NCBI RefSeq assembly: GCF_001053095.1
Contig: NZ_CGBP01000025.1
Location: 1-64,000 of the forward strand
Length of the DNA: 64,000 nt
DNA from: Yersinia similis
GTDB lineage: Bacteria; Pseudomonadota; Gammaproteobacteria; Enterobacterales; Enterobacteriaceae
Direction: 5' to 3'
The notes below the pieces were generated by a model. It did no database searches. It was given only the letters and a program-made list of their open reading frames with translations, and was not told the origin of the DNA. This document shows, in pieces, positions 17,347 to 27,412 of the stretch. Both the position numbers and the translations under genes were made by a program. The first letter of the stretch is position 1, and each line of letters begins with the position of its first letter.

Positions 17347-17730
17347 ATTTGGCAAGATTTTTTTTGAGCGCAAGAAAGAATGAAGTCAATATCGACGGTG
17401 CCCCCACGCCGAACTAACGGTTGTTGTTAGCTGTTGCTTCTAACTAACCGCCCATCCATAAGGAAGAAGTGATTGATTGAATAGAAGAACGCTTAAGTCA
17501 GTAGCCGCCCTCTTAAGGCGCTATTTATTAATAAATGTTCTGTTTGGTTATTTACACAGAATTTTTCTGCCGCAAAACAGCAGAAAACAGCGAGTCGCTC
17601 TCTTTAGTTTTTTTCATGGTAAAAGCTACTCTCAGACAACAATCATCATGCTAACGTAGGAATACATCCCCAAAATGAATGCTAGCTGGCGATTGACTAG
17701 TCTGGCTTATACGAAGGTGACAACACAATT
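17347..17730. other. exbB-metC intergenic region, no gene
   Basis: About 380 bases between the divergent genes exbB and metC. Apart from the adjacent Fur box I see no RNA gene or repeat. The metC promoter must be here. I looked for MetJ boxes and found only weak matches around 17690-17710. Confidence 0.4.
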
Positions 17731-18942
17731 ATGGCAGTGAATAAAGCAGCCCCAGAAAAACTGGAAACAGCATTAGTCAGCGCAGGGCGAAGTAAAAAAT
17801 TTACTCAAGGCTCGGTGAATACCGTGATCCAGCGAGCATCATCTCTGGTTTTCGAATCAGTAAAAGCGAAAAAACATGCCACGATCAATCGGGGCAATGG
17901 TGAGTTGTTCTATGGCCGCAGAGGAACATTGACCCACTTCTCGTTGCAAGAGGCAATGACGGAACTGGAAGGGGGGGCAGGTTGTGTGCTTTATCCTTGT
18001 GGGGCCGCCGCCATCAGTAATGCTATTTTATCTTTTGTCGCTACTGGCGATCATGTGCTGATGACTGGCTCAGCTTATGAGCCAGCCCAAAGTTTCTGCG
18101 ATAAAATTTTATCGCGCATGAATATCACGACCACCTATTTTGATCCCATGATAGGTGCAGGGATTGCTTCACTGATTACCCCGAAAACCAAAGTGATATT
18201 TCTTGAGTCACCCGGTTCCATCACCATGGAAGTGCAGGATATCCCTGCGATGGTTACGGCCATCCGTTCGGTGGCTCCGGATGTCGTTATCATGATGGAC
18301 AATACCTGGGCCGCTGGTGTGCTATTTAAAGCACTGGATTTCGATATCGATATCTCTATTCAGTCCGGTACTAAATACATTATTGGTCACTCTGATGCCA
18401 TGCTGGGCATTGCGGTTGCCAATGCCCGCTGCTGGGAACAACTGCGTGAAGACTCTTATTTGATGGGTCAGATGGTCGATGCTGATACCGCCTATCTTGC
18501 CAGCCGGGGCTTACGTACGTTAAGCGTCCGGTTAAAACAACATGAGAAAAACAGCATTGAAATCGCTAACTGGTTGGCAGAGCGCCCAGAAGTGGCGGTG
18601 GTTTATCATCCCGCACTGCCAGGCTGCAAGGGCCATGAATTCTACAAACGGGATTTTCATGGCTGTAATGGTTTGTTTTCTTTTGAATTAAAAGAAGAAT
18701 TAACCCAGCAGCAACTGGAAAATTATCTGGATCACTTTACCCATTTCAGCATGGCCTTTTCATGGGGTGGGTTTGAATCGCTGATATTAGGTTATCAGCC
18801 GAAGGATATTCGTGCGATCCGCAAATATGATGCGGAAGGCATCAAAGGGACATTATTCCGTCTGCATATCGGCCTTGAGAATGTGCAAGATTTGCAAGAC
18901 GATCTGGCCGCAGGATTTGAGCGAATTCAAACCGTACAATAG
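17731..18942 (+). CDS. metC: Cystathionine beta-lyase
   Basis: A 403-residue cytoplasmic PLP enzyme converting cystathionine to homocysteine, ammonia and pyruvate, the penultimate step of methionine synthesis. It belongs to the Cys/Met metabolism PLP family: the substrate/PLP region [31 protein letters not shown], the Asp that contacts the PLP ring in [10 protein letters not shown], and the Schiff-base lysine in [14 protein letters not shown] (about residue 215). Length matches E. coli MetC (about 395). AAGGTGA upstream supports ATG 17731. It diverges from exbBD as in other enterics. Confidence 0.95.
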   Translation: MAVNKAAPEKLETALVSAGRSKKFTQGSVNTVIQRASSLVFESVKAKKHATINRGNGELFYGRRGTLTHFSLQEAMTELEGGAGCVLYPCGAAAISNAILSFVATGDHVLMTGSAYEPAQSFCDKILSRMNITTTYFDPMIGAGIASLITPKTKVIFLESPGSITMEVQDIPAMVTAIRSVAPDVVIMMDNTWAAGVLFKALDFDIDISIQSGTKYIIGHSDAMLGIAVANARCWEQLREDSYLMGQMVDADTAYLASRGLRTLSVRLKQHEKNSIEIANWLAERPEVAVVYHPALPGCKGHEFYKRDFHGCNGLFSFELKEELTQQQLENYLDHFTHFSMAFSWGGFESLILGYQPKDIRAIRKYDAEGIKGTLFRLHIGLENVQDLQDDLAAGFERIQTVQ

Positions 18943-18954
18943 ATGTCTCCACTC

Positions 18955-18988
18955 CGTTAATGCGCTATCAACTCCTGGTGCATTAACG
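18955..18988 (+). terminator. Putative metC terminator hairpin
   Basis: A 9-bp inverted repeat (CGTTAATGC / GCATTAACG) with a 16-base loop, 13 bases after the metC stop. The following CTCCCTTA is a poor T-run, so confidence is modest. Confidence 0.4.
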
Positions 18989-19134
18989 CTCCCTTACATA
19001 AAAGTACCAACGATAGGTTTATATCGCCTGCCAAATTGAGTTATTGGGGATAAGATCAACGTGATTTCACCTCATTAAAGATATACTGATACCCACCAAC
19101 GATATCCTCACACGTTAGGCAAACAGGAAGAGAA

Positions 19135-19797
19135 ATGGATGTATTACGTGAAATCCTTCATGCTCTCTGGCAACAGGATTTTAGTAAACTGGCTGACCCA
19201 AATGTTATTTGGGTGATTTACGGTATACTTTTTACCACCCTATTTTTAGAAAACGGTTTACTTCCCGCCTCTTTTCTCCCCGGAGATAGCTTGTTGCTAT
19301 TGGCCGGTGCTTTGATAGCCAAAGGGGTCATGGGTTTCCTGCCCACGCTGATCATTCTGACCACCGCCGCCAGTTTAGGCTGTTGGTTAAGTTATCTACA
19401 AGGCCGCTGGTTGGGTGATACGTCGGTGGTGAAAAGATGGTTGTTACAGCTCCCTCTTCAATACCGTCAGCGCGCCCATACCCTGTTTGTTCGCCATGGC
19501 TTAGCCGCCTTGTTGATGGGCCGTTTTCTGGCTTTTGTCCGTACGTTATTACCAACACTGGCAGGCATTTCTGGCCTAAACAGTATGCGTTTTCAGTTAT
19601 TTAACTGGCTAAGTGGCCTGCTATGGGTTGGCAGCGTCGTGGGCTTGGGTTTTGCCCTCAGCCATGTTCCGTTAGTTAAACAGTATGAAAATCAGGTGAT
19701 GACAGTACTGATGATTTTACCCATTGTTCTGTTATTGGCCGGTTTAGTCGGCACACTGATTTTGGTATGGTGCAAACGCAAGAGCACCACCGAATAG
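19135..19797 (+). CDS. yghB: YghB, DedA-family inner-membrane protein
   Basis: A 220-residue polytopic protein of the DedA/VTT (SNARE-associated) family. Characteristic parts: [22 protein letters not shown], the conserved [13 protein letters not shown], and the re-entrant loop [26 protein letters not shown] with the essential arginines. In E. coli YghB and YqjA are partly redundant, needed for cell division, envelope homeostasis and drug resistance, and related proteins flip polyprenyl or lipid carriers. AGGAAGAG sits just before ATG. Length matches E. coli (219). Confidence 0.92.
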   Translation: MDVLREILHALWQQDFSKLADPNVIWVIYGILFTTLFLENGLLPASFLPGDSLLLLAGALIAKGVMGFLPTLIILTTAASLGCWLSYLQGRWLGDTSVVKRWLLQLPLQYRQRAHTLFVRHGLAALLMGRFLAFVRTLLPTLAGISGLNSMRFQLFNWLSGLLWVGSVVGLGFALSHVPLVKQYENQVMTVLMILPIVLLLAGLVGTLILVWCKRKSTTE

Positions 19798-19813
19798 CGT
19801 AACTAAGTGAATA

Positions 19814-19836
19814 AAACGGCGTCTGATACGCCGTTT
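19814..19836. terminator. Bidirectional terminator between yghB and yqhC
   Basis: A 9-bp stem (AAACGGCGT / ACGCCGTTT) with a 5-base loop between convergent genes. Read on the minus strand it is followed by TTTTATT, so it serves yqhC best. Confidence 0.75.
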
Positions 19837-19877
19837 CTATGAGGCCTTGGTTGCAGCTATCGCTCCTCAGTCAAGGG

Positions 19878-20864
19878 TCAATTAATACGCTGTTTGGCAA
19901 CATCTTCACTCGGCGTATGACCAAAGTAGCGTTTAAACTCACGGCTGAATTGTGAGGCACTCTCGTAACCCACTTTGATCGCCGCAGTACTGGCTTTCAG
20001 CCCATCATGTAGCATCATCATGCGCGCCCGATGTAATCGGTAAGACTTCAGATATTGCAGTGGAGAGGTGTTGGTCACTGCTTTAAAGTTATGGTGGAAT
20101 GCTGAAACACTCATATTTACCTCTGCCGCTAATTGCTCGACACTGAGGTTATCGGCAAACTGATTTTCGATGTGCCGCAATGTTTTGGTGATCTGGTTAA
20201 AGTGCCCATGGCGGTTAACTAACGCTTGCAAGGCCCCACCGCATGACCCACACAATACGTAGTAGAGAATTTCCCGCACAATTTGGGGGCCAAGGACACG
20301 GGCATCACGGGCAATGGACATCACATCCAGTAACCGTTCGGTTGCACACAGCATCTCTTCTGTCAGAGGGGCGGAGTTCACACCCGAGGTATTGCCCGGC
20401 GGTTTTTCCAGCTCGTCATCCCCCATGCTCATCATTAAATCTTGTAACATCCGGCTGTCTACTTGAATGGAAATCCCGGCCAATGGTATTTCAGGGCTAG
20501 CAAATGTTTCACACTCAAACGGCAGAGGAACACTCAGGATTAGGTAGTTTTTTGGATCATACTGAAACACTTTACTGCCCAGATAACCCACTTTGTGTCC
20601 CTGAAATATAATTACCACACTGGGGGTGTACATTACCGGTGTTCGCGGTTGATGCACTGTAGAGTACAAAATTTTCACCCCAGATACCGTTGAGGGGGTT
20701 AAACCATCACCTTGAGCCAGACGCGCAATTTTATCTGCCATTTGTGCTTGAATATCAATCACATCAATCATTACGCCCTCGTCCGCTTTTGTATGACTTT
20801 GGATAACAGAGACCATGCTATTTGTTACCCCAAGTGATCGATTACCAAAAAACCTACTGTTCAA
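19878..20864 (-). CDS. yqhC: YqhC, AraC-family regulator of aldehyde reductase genes
   Basis: A 328-residue regulator. The N-terminal AraC_N domain (about residues 60-215; [30 protein letters not shown]) is followed by two helix-turn-helix motifs at the C-terminus ([21 protein letters not shown] and [21 protein letters not shown]). In E. coli YqhC responds to glyoxal and other aldehydes and activates the divergent yqhD-dkgA genes. The same arrangement is present here, except that dkgA is separated from yqhD by 409 bases. The first ~30 residues are less conserved, and a later start (Met17 or Met32) is possible. Confidence 0.9.
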   Translation of the reverse strand: MNSRFFGNRSLGVTNSMVSVIQSHTKADEGVMIDVIDIQAQMADKIARLAQGDGLTPSTVSGVKILYSTVHQPRTPVMYTPSVVIIFQGHKVGYLGSKVFQYDPKNYLILSVPLPFECETFASPEIPLAGISIQVDSRMLQDLMMSMGDDELEKPPGNTSGVNSAPLTEEMLCATERLLDVMSIARDARVLGPQIVREILYYVLCGSCGGALQALVNRHGHFNQITKTLRHIENQFADNLSVEQLAAEVNMSVSAFHHNFKAVTNTSPLQYLKSYRLHRARMMMLHDGLKASTAAIKVGYESASQFSREFKRYFGHTPSEDVAKQRIN

Positions 20865-20995
20865 AACAATCTGACATAGATTGTGTCTTATTTGCTGGGT
20901 TTTCTACAGTGATCTGGAGAAATAGGCAAGAGCAAGGCAGAAATGTGCATTGAGGTCTGTTCTTAAGTTGCCGACAATGGTTACCAATGAAATTA

Positions 20996-21053
20996 AGTAC
21001 ATCGTTATTATACTTGTACTAATATTGGCTAAATCGCACTCACATTGGCTAAA
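20996..21053 (+). promoter_or_regulatory. Candidate YqhC operator: direct repeats and an inverted repeat
   Basis: In the 301-base yqhC-yqhD intergenic region the 10-mer ATTGGCTAAA occurs at 21024-21033 and again at 21044-21053, exactly 20 bp apart, close to two helical turns, as expected for an AraC-type activator. Just upstream is an inverted repeat AGTACA (20996-21001) / TGTACT (21015-21020). They lie 112-170 bases before the yqhD start. Assignment to YqhC is inference from position. Confidence 0.55.
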
Positions 21054-21165
21054 AAGCGCTCCGGGCACAGTGATGCGGTTACTGATAAATACTCACTGCA
21101 TCACCTTATAGCGAAGCAGCAACACCTATTTTTTACTGTTCATCCCATAAGCTGGAAGAGAAATC

Positions 21166-22323
21166 ATGCAAAATTTTACCCTTCATACCCCCACTAAAGT
21201 GCTGTTCGGTACCGGTCAAATCGCGCAATTGACTCAAGAGATCCCGGCGGATGCCCGGATCTTGATTACCTACGGCGGCGGCAGCATTAAACAAAATGGC
21301 GTGCTGGATCAAGTTCATAAAGCATTGAAAGGCTTTGATTTTCTGGAATTTAGCGGCATAGAACCCAATCCAACCTATGAAACTCTGATGAAAGCTGTCG
21401 AGCTATGCCGGACTGAAGGTATCAACTTCCTGCTGGCCGTTGGTGGAGGGTCAGTATTGGATGGCACCAAATTTATTGCTGCTGCAGTCAATTATCCGCA
21501 AGATCCATGGCACATTCTGGAAACCACAGGGCGCGATATTACTGAAGCGCTGCCAATGGGTTCGGTTCTGACCTTACCGGCAACAGGTTCTGAGGCTAAT
21601 AATGGCGCAGTTATCAGCCGCCGTAGCACCGGAGATAAGCAGCACTTCTTCTCACCCCATGTCCAGCCCCTGTTTGCCGTGCTGGATCCAGTGGTCACTT
21701 ATACCTTGCCACCACGCCAGGTGGCTAACGGTGTGGTCGATGCTTTTGTTCATACCATTGAGCAATACCTGACCTATCCCGTGGATGCCAAAGTACAGGA
21801 TCGCTTTGCTGAAGGGCTATTGTTGACCCTGATTGAAGAAGGCCCGAAAGCACTACAAGATCCGGAAAACTATAATGTCCGCGCCAATATTATGTGGAGC
21901 GCCACCATGGCATTGAATGGCCTGATTGGTGCCGGCGTACCGCAGGACTGGGCGACTCATATGCTGGGCCACGAGTTGACTGCACGCCATGGTTTGGATC
22001 ATGCACAAACATTGGCAGTGGTGTTACCGGCCCTGCTGGTTGCGAAGAAACAACAAAAACGCGCCAAACTGCTGCAATATGCAGAGCGTGTCTGGGGGTT
22101 GCGTGAGGGCAGTGAAGATCAACGCATTGATGCGGCGATTGAAGCGACCCGTCACTTCTTCGAAAGCCTGGGTGTGCCCACTCGCTTATCCGCCTACAAA
22201 CTAGACGGCAGTTCTATTCCAGATCTGATTAAAAAGCTGGAAGAGCACGGTATGACCAAGCTGGGTGAACACAGTGACATCACCTTAGTTGACAGCAAAC
22301 GTATCTATGAAGCGGCGGTATAA
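21166..22323 (+). CDS. yqhD: YqhD, NADPH-dependent aldehyde reductase / alcohol dehydrogenase
   Basis: A 385-residue iron/zinc-dependent (type III) alcohol dehydrogenase of the YqhD branch, cytoplasmic, which reduces a wide range of aldehydes using NADPH. Visible: the GGGSIKQNGV and GGGSVLDGTKF nucleotide-binding motifs, the family stretch LTLPATGSEANNGAVIS, and metal ligands in DAFVHTIEQY and MLGHELTARHGLDHAQ (Asp and three His). Length is close to the 387 residues of E. coli YqhD. AAGAG precedes ATG 21166. Confidence 0.95.
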   Translation: MQNFTLHTPTKVLFGTGQIAQLTQEIPADARILITYGGGSIKQNGVLDQVHKALKGFDFLEFSGIEPNPTYETLMKAVELCRTEGINFLLAVGGGSVLDGTKFIAAAVNYPQDPWHILETTGRDITEALPMGSVLTLPATGSEANNGAVISRRSTGDKQHFFSPHVQPLFAVLDPVVTYTLPPRQVANGVVDAFVHTIEQYLTYPVDAKVQDRFAEGLLLTLIEEGPKALQDPENYNVRANIMWSATMALNGLIGAGVPQDWATHMLGHELTARHGLDHAQTLAVVLPALLVAKKQQKRAKLLQYAERVWGLREGSEDQRIDAAIEATRHFFESLGVPTRLSAYKLDGSSIPDLIKKLEEHGMTKLGEHSDITLVDSKRIYEAAV

Positions 22324-22362
22324 CCGCTTTATATAAGATTTAACCTGCATTTATCCTGTACT

Positions 22363-22401
22363 AGAACTGGCAGTATTACCGCATGTCATGCTGCCAGTTC
22401 T
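22363..22401 (+). terminator. yqhD terminator-like hairpin
   Basis: A perfect 11-bp stem (AGAACTGGCAG / CTGCCAGTTCT) with a 17-base loop, 40 bases downstream of yqhD, followed by CCTGTTTAT. Confidence 0.6.
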
Positions 22402-22407
22402 CCTGTT

Positions 22408-22497
22408 TATACCCGTTAGACGTCAGGCTACATATACGTTGGCGGCTATTACTCACTCAGTTGCTAGCTACCGACAACCCGAATGATTTTAGGTATA
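22408..22497. repeat. Internally deleted ERIC element downstream of yqhD
   Basis: A 90-bp element bounded by TATACCC and GGTATA, with inner sequence TACGTTGGCGGC and ACTCACTCA that matches one side of ERIC. The conserved ERIC centre is missing. It lies directly after the yqhD hairpin and separates yqhD from dkgA, which are adjacent in E. coli. Confidence 0.75.
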
Positions 22498-22732
22498 TTT
22501 TCTTTTTCACCTACCACTCACTTTTTTCGCCTGCTATTAACTGGGCGATATGATGATTAGCTGCCCATAATAATATTGTCTGTACATAGCGACATGACTC
22601 ACACATAACCCTACTACCCTTATGTGATAGGGCTTAATAATTAGCAAAGTCATAAATAAAAATGATAGCGACTAAACTTACGTTATCAGCAACAGGCTAA
22701 TGCAGCCCAATCAGTAAGCCAAGGAGATAAAC

Positions 22733-23566
22733 ATGACAATGCAACCCCTTATCAAGTTGCACGATGGGCGTTTGATGCCGCAACTCGGCCTCGGCGTTTG
22801 GCAGGCAAGTATTCAAGAAACAGAGCTTGCGGTCAGTAAGGCACTGGAAATCGGTTATCGCTCAATTGATACCGCCGCTATTTATAAAAATGAAGAAGGT
22901 GTGGGCAAGGCACTGAAGGCGGCGAGCGTTGCTCGTGATGAACTGTTTATCACCACGAAGCTGTGGAATGATGATCAACATAATCCTCAGCAAGCCTTGG
23001 AAACCAGTCTGCAAAAGCTCCAACTGGATTATGTTGACCTCTACCTGATCCATTGGCCGGATCCAAAACAAGACCATTATGTCAGTGCCTGGCGTGAACT
23101 CGTCACACTAAAAGAGCAAGGTTTGATCCGCAGTATCGGTGTGTGTAACTTCCATATTCCTCATCTGCAACGGTTGATTGATGAGACGGGCATCGCCCCT
23201 ACTGTCAATCAGATAGAACTGCATCCGTTGCTGCAACAACGTCAACTCCATGCCTGGAATGCCACCCATCATATCGCAACCGAGTCCTGGAGCCCGTTAG
23301 CACAGGGTGGTGAAGGCGTGTTTGATCAAGAGGTTATCCGTAAGCTCGCTCAGCAATATAATAAAACGCCCGCACAAATCGTGATCCGTTGGCATTTGGA
23401 CAGTGGGCTAATTGTTATCCCCAAATCAGTAACACCGGCGCGTATCAGAGAAAACTTTGAGGTCTTTGATTTTAAACTGCAAAAAGAGGAGTTGGTGGCA
23501 ATTGCTAAACTGGATTGCGGCAAACGGCTGGGGCCAGACCCGGAAGTTTTCGGATCTGACCGCTGA
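22733..23566 (+). CDS. dkgA: 2,5-diketo-D-gluconate reductase A / methylglyoxal reductase
   Basis: A 277-residue aldo/keto reductase (TIM barrel) that uses NADPH to reduce 2,5-diketo-D-gluconate and toxic aldehydes such as methylglyoxal. The catalytic tetrad is visible: Asp in SIDTAAIYKNEEGVG with Tyr, Lys in FITTKLWNDD and His in YLIHWPDP. The cofactor site VIPKSVTPARIRENFEVFDF is at the C-terminus. AAGGAGATAAAC precedes ATG 22733. Length matches E. coli DkgA (275). It probably shares YqhC control with yqhD. Confidence 0.94.
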   Translation: MTMQPLIKLHDGRLMPQLGLGVWQASIQETELAVSKALEIGYRSIDTAAIYKNEEGVGKALKAASVARDELFITTKLWNDDQHNPQQALETSLQKLQLDYVDLYLIHWPDPKQDHYVSAWRELVTLKEQGLIRSIGVCNFHIPHLQRLIDETGIAPTVNQIELHPLLQQRQLHAWNATHHIATESWSPLAQGGEGVFDQEVIRKLAQQYNKTPAQIVIRWHLDSGLIVIPKSVTPARIRENFEVFDFKLQKEELVAIAKLDCGKRLGPDPEVFGSDR

Positions 23567-23593
23567 TTTTAGGCCAGCAAGAACCACTTAATC

Positions 23594-23757
23594 AGACTGC
23601 TGACAAACCCCGATGACGCGATCTTGAACGGTGAGGATAGGCAGAGGAGTAAAGAGTCCGCGCCAAGGATGGCGCGGCTCGAGCCTACATGGATGTATTT
23701 ACGGCGTCTTTACGATCTGCCTGTTCTCTCCGTCGCGGGCACTTTGTCAATAACCTC
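23594..23757. mobile_element. YPAL-type Yersinia palindromic element, copy 1
   Basis: A 164-bp sequence that recurs with no difference I can see at 42764-42927. It begins AGACTGCTGACAAA and ends TTTGTCAATAACCTC, so its ends are partly complementary, and its centre contains the palindrome GCGCCAAGGATGGCGC. This matches the Yersinia palindromic (YPAL) miniature sequences. It lies between dkgA and ygiQ and ends 2 bases before the ygiQ stop codon. It contains no gene; a 45-codon frame shared by both copies is fortuitous. Confidence 0.85.
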
Positions 23758-23759
23758 AA

Positions 23760-26105
23760 TTAATGCTGCCTGTTTTTCCCTCTGGATCCGGCAGATGGCT
23801 TATTGACCGCAGCTTTATTTGCGCCCGTTTTACCCGCTGATTTTTTGGTTGCGAGCGTACTGTGGGCTGCAGAAGTACTTTGATTTGCAGAAGTACTTTG
23901 ATTTGCAGAAGTACTGTGCGCTGAAGAAGTGCCATTAGCCACCGTCGGAGCCTTCTTGCCAGCAGAGGCTGCGGGTGCTCTATTACTCGGCTGGCGCTGG
24001 CGGGTGATCGATGTGTGCTTGGTCAGTGCCGGTGTGTGGTGGCGCAGAGCACGGCGTGCCTCACGCTGCTCTTCCAAGGTCGGAGCCGGCACCAGGCATT
24101 CACGACGAGCACCAATCAAATGTTGCAGCCCCATATCTTCAAGCGCACTGCGGAGCATCGGCCAGTTAGCCGGATCATGATAACGCAGTAATGCTTTATG
24201 TAACCGCCGTTGACGATCCCCTTTGGGAACCACCACCTCTTCACTTTTATAATCCACTTTCGCCAACGGGTTCTTACCGGTGTAATACATGGTGGTCGAG
24301 TTAGCCAACGGTGACGGATAGAAGTTCTGCACCTGATCCAATCGGAAGCGGTTTTTCTTCAGCCACAGCGCCAGGTTCACCATATCTTTATCTTCAGTAC
24401 CCGGATGTGCGGAGATGAAATAAGGGATCAAATACTGCTCTTTACCGGCCTGTTTCGAGTAAGTATCAAACAGTTCTTTGAAGCGCTGATAGCTGCCCAT
24501 ACCCGGTTTCATCATTTTAGAAAGCGGCCCTTCCTCAGTATGCTCTGGTGCGATTTTCAAATAACCGCCCACATGGTGGCTGGCCAACTCTTTGATATAA
24601 CGCGGATCTTCTACTGCCAAATCGTAGCGAACGCCGGAGGCGATCAGGATCTTTTTGATCCCTTTCAAATCACGGGCTCGACGGTACAAAGAGATCGTCG
24701 GCTGATGGTTGGTATCCATGTGCGGGCAAATCTCGGGATACACACAAGACGCCCGGCGGCAGGTTTGTTCAGCCCGAGGGGACTGGCAGCGCAGCATATA
24801 CATATTCGCGGTAGGCCCGCCAAGATCAGAGATAACACCGGTAAAACCAGGGACTTTATCGCGAATCTCTTCGATTTCACGAATAATAGAGTCTTCAGAG
24901 CGGCTCTGAATAATGCGCCCTTCATGCTCCGTAATAGAGCAGAAGGAGCAACCGCCATAACAGCCGCGCATGATATTGATCGAAAAACGAATCATGTCAT
25001 AGGCCGGGATCGGCGATTTTCCGTAGGACGGGTGCGGAACGCGCTGATAAGGCAGTGCAAATACACTGTCCATCTCTTCGGTACTCAGCGGGATCGCCGG
25101 TGGGTTAATCCAAATATAGCGATCGCCATGTTTCTGCATCAACGCCCGCGCACAACCGGGATTAGTTTCATGATGCAAAATCCGCGAGGTATGGGCATAC
25201 AACACTTTGTCCGCCTTCACTTTTTCATATGAAGGCAGTAAAACGTAGGTCTTTTCCCATGGCTTCGGTTTGGCCGCACGCACGGTTATTGGTTTGGCCT
25301 CCGGTGTCGGCATATCATCGGTCGCACACGGCAGGTCTTCACCGTAAGGATTGGGAATGGCTTCAATACGGCCCGGTTTATCCAGACGGGTAGAATCCAC
25401 CCCGCTCCAGCCCGGTAATGGTGTCTTACGCATCACAACGGTGTTACGGACATCCTGAATATCCGTAATTTTCTCACCCGCAGCCAAACGGTGCGCCACT
25501 TCCACCAATGGCCGTTCGCCATTGCCATACACCAGCATGTCCGCTTTAGCATCTACGATCACCGAGCGGCGTACAGTATCAGACCAATAGTCATAGTGAG
25601 CAATACGGCGCAGGCTGGCCTCGATGCCGCCCAGTAATACCGGCACATGGCTATAGGCTTCTTTGCAGCGTTGGCTATACACCAATGTCGCGCGATCTGG
25701 CCGCTTACCACTCTGGTTATCCGGCGTATAAGCATCATCGTGGCGCAGTTTTCGGTCAGCCGTATAGCGGTTGATCATCGAATCCATATTGCCCGCCGTG
25801 ACACCAAAGAACAGATTCGGCTCTCCCAGACGCATAAAATCATGTTTATTCGTCCAATCTGGCTGAGCAATAATCCCGACCCGAAATCCCTGAGCTTCCA
25901 GCATACGGCCTACGATGGCCATACCAAAGCTTGGGTGGTCAACATAGGCATCACCAGTGATGACAATGATATCGCAACTGTCCCAACCCAATATGTCCAT
26001 TTCCTCCCGTGACATAGGTAAGAATGGCGCGGTGCCATAGCATTCAGCCCAATAAGGCTGATAAGAAAACAGGTCACGCTCTGGTTGGATCAAGCTGATA
26101 CTCAT
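23760..26105 (-). CDS. ygiQ: YgiQ, UPF0313 radical SAM protein
   Basis: A 781-residue radical SAM protein. The [4Fe-4S] cluster motif is C-x3-C-x2-C in [17 protein letters not shown] (about residue 385). The N-terminal cobalamin-type/UPF0313 domain has [17 protein letters not shown]. The specific substrate is not established. The last ~55 residues are a low-complexity tail with tandem S-T-S-A-N-Q units followed by a Lys/Ala-rich basic stretch, encoded by near-identical repeats at 23867-23930. The E. coli protein is somewhat shorter. The end abuts YPAL copy 1. Confidence 0.92.
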   Translation of the reverse strand: MSISLIQPERDLFSYQPYWAECYGTAPFLPMSREEMDILGWDSCDIIVITGDAYVDHPSFGMAIVGRMLEAQGFRVGIIAQPDWTNKHDFMRLGEPNLFFGVTAGNMDSMINRYTADRKLRHDDAYTPDNQSGKRPDRATLVYSQRCKEAYSHVPVLLGGIEASLRRIAHYDYWSDTVRRSVIVDAKADMLVYGNGERPLVEVAHRLAAGEKITDIQDVRNTVVMRKTPLPGWSGVDSTRLDKPGRIEAIPNPYGEDLPCATDDMPTPEAKPITVRAAKPKPWEKTYVLLPSYEKVKADKVLYAHTSRILHHETNPGCARALMQKHGDRYIWINPPAIPLSTEEMDSVFALPYQRVPHPSYGKSPIPAYDMIRFSINIMRGCYGGCSFCSITEHEGRIIQSRSEDSIIREIEEIRDKVPGFTGVISDLGGPTANMYMLRCQSPRAEQTCRRASCVYPEICPHMDTNHQPTISLYRRARDLKGIKKILIASGVRYDLAVEDPRYIKELASHHVGGYLKIAPEHTEEGPLSKMMKPGMGSYQRFKELFDTYSKQAGKEQYLIPYFISAHPGTEDKDMVNLALWLKKNRFRLDQVQNFYPSPLANSTTMYYTGKNPLAKVDYKSEEVVVPKGDRQRRLHKALLRYHDPANWPMLRSALEDMGLQHLIGARRECLVPAPTLEEQREARRALRHHTPALTKHTSITRQRQPSNRAPAASAGKKAPTVANGTSSAHSTSANQSTSANQSTSAAHSTLATKKSAGKTGANKAAVNKPSAGSRGKNRQH

Positions 26106-26586
26106 GGCAACACTCTTTAATAGGGGGAAAGTTGAGGTGGTTCGGGTTAAGAAATCATCACCGGCCGGCGATTATACGCGGTTATCCATGTGAAGAGGAA
26201 GGATATATCTTTTGATGACATGGATAGGCTGTCAGATTCAGTTGATCGTAGTGTGGTGATAGGGGTTTGGCTTAGGCCACCCAGCGAAGGTGATCACCGA
26301 ATGATTTTCAACCGAGGCACTGATCTGAACAGTTTTTCATTCAAAGAAGGTTTCTTGATTCAAAGAACAGTTTTTGATTCAAAGAAGGATTTTTGATTCA
26401 AAGAATAGTTAGAGTGCCGACAGTGATAGCCAAAATATAATTGGGCAAAAATCTGATTTTTAGATGAATTTATGGAAATAATTGACATAAATAACCATAT
26501 GAAGACTATTCTAGTGGTGCGCCCCCTATGCCTAAGAGCACGAAAAAAGAAATAAAGCTGACCCCATTCAGACCAGAGATTAAAAA
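26106..26586. repeat. Intergenic region with tandem TTCAAAGAA repeats
   Basis: No credible gene lies between ygiQ and the small gene at 26587. At about 26331-26408 the unit TTTTTGATTCAAAGAA is repeated about four times with small differences (unit length 18-20 bp); each unit contains the palindromic core TTCAAAGAA. The function is unknown; it could be an operator array or a polymorphic repeat. Confidence 0.6.
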
Positions 26587-27135
26587 ATGAAACCATTAAA
26601 AAACACATTTATCTTCTGTGCCATTCTTATTTTTTCTTTGAATAATAGCCTTGCCAATCAAAATATTATAAACGAAGCAAACATCCTAATGAAAAAAGCC
26701 GTAATGGCTGATAACAAAGAAGAGTTAAATTTATACTTACATGAGATTAAAGAGTTAACGATAAAAAACCAAGATAATAAAACTCTCAACAATATGTATG
26801 CCAACATACTCACATCAACAGGAAAATATAAAGAAGCTTACATTGAATACAAGAAAATTAACGAGAAAAAAGAAAATCCAAGTGTAAAATTATTAGAATG
26901 CATGTTGCAAGAAAAAATAGATAGAAAATATTTACCTTGTTATCAGGATGCTATTTCGCTTTATGAGAAAAATAACATCACGGACATAAACTATGTTATA
27001 GCCTTGATCTTGGGTGAAGATAAAAGAGCAAACGATAAAAAAGTATCTTATCTAAAAGAAAATAAAGTTGATGAACTGGAAGAGTATACCCTCTCTATCA
27101 GCAGAGATGCGTATATTCGTTTAATTCTCCCATAA
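26587..27135 (+). CDS. Hypothetical exported TPR-like protein
   Basis: A 182-residue protein I do not recognise. It has a clear signal peptide (MKPLKNTFIFCAILIFSLNNSLA) and then an all-helical, Lys/Glu/Asn-rich sequence with TPR-like spacing (about residues 60-100: NNMYANILTSTGKYKEAYIEY). Two cysteines (about 101 and 118) could form a disulfide. It is far more AT-rich than ygiQ and ftsP on either side, and E. coli has no gene here, which suggests acquisition. It is probably periplasmic; no function can be given. Reality as a gene rests on the signal peptide, coding-like composition and intact length. Confidence 0.6.
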   Translation: MKPLKNTFIFCAILIFSLNNSLANQNIINEANILMKKAVMADNKEELNLYLHEIKELTIKNQDNKTLNNMYANILTSTGKYKEAYIEYKKINEKKENPSVKLLECMLQEKIDRKYLPCYQDAISLYEKNNITDINYVIALILGEDKRANDKKVSYLKENKVDELEEYTLSISRDAYIRLILP

Positions 27136-27312
27136 GTTAATTTTATTTTTTTGTTAACGGCGATTAGATACCGCCCCAAATAGAGATGATAGCAGGTTGA
27201 TTATCAGGCGAAAGCCAAAAAGGATGGCTTTGAAATTAGTTGTTGACCATAAAAGTACATATCAGTACACCTGCTAAGCAGGCAAGCGAGACATGTGTAA
27301 GCGCAGGATCCT

Positions 27313-27338
27313 AATGGGGCCACGCTTATGGCCCCATT
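27313..27338. terminator. Strong hairpin between the hypothetical gene and ftsP
   Basis: A perfect 10-bp GC-rich stem (AATGGGGCCA / TGGCCCCATT) with a 6-base loop between two convergent genes. No T-run follows on either strand. Confidence 0.6.
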
Positions 27339-27412
27339 GGCGGTTGAAGCTACGGAGATTAGCTGAGCTAAGCCATAGCAACCGAACCGATCACCACGTC
27401 ACCAAAACGTGA

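Noticed and set aside
17690-17712. Possible MetJ boxes before metC
   Set aside because: The 8-mers agree poorly with AGACGTCT and no tandem pair is convincing.
23624-23806. A ~60-codon ORF that recurs at 42794-42982
   Set aside because: Both copies are inside the YPAL element, which explains the identity; no ribosome binding site or domain.
24405-25232. 275-codon ORF on the plus strand
   Set aside because: It lies wholly antisense to ygiQ, whose radical SAM motifs are clear; composition fits a shadow frame.
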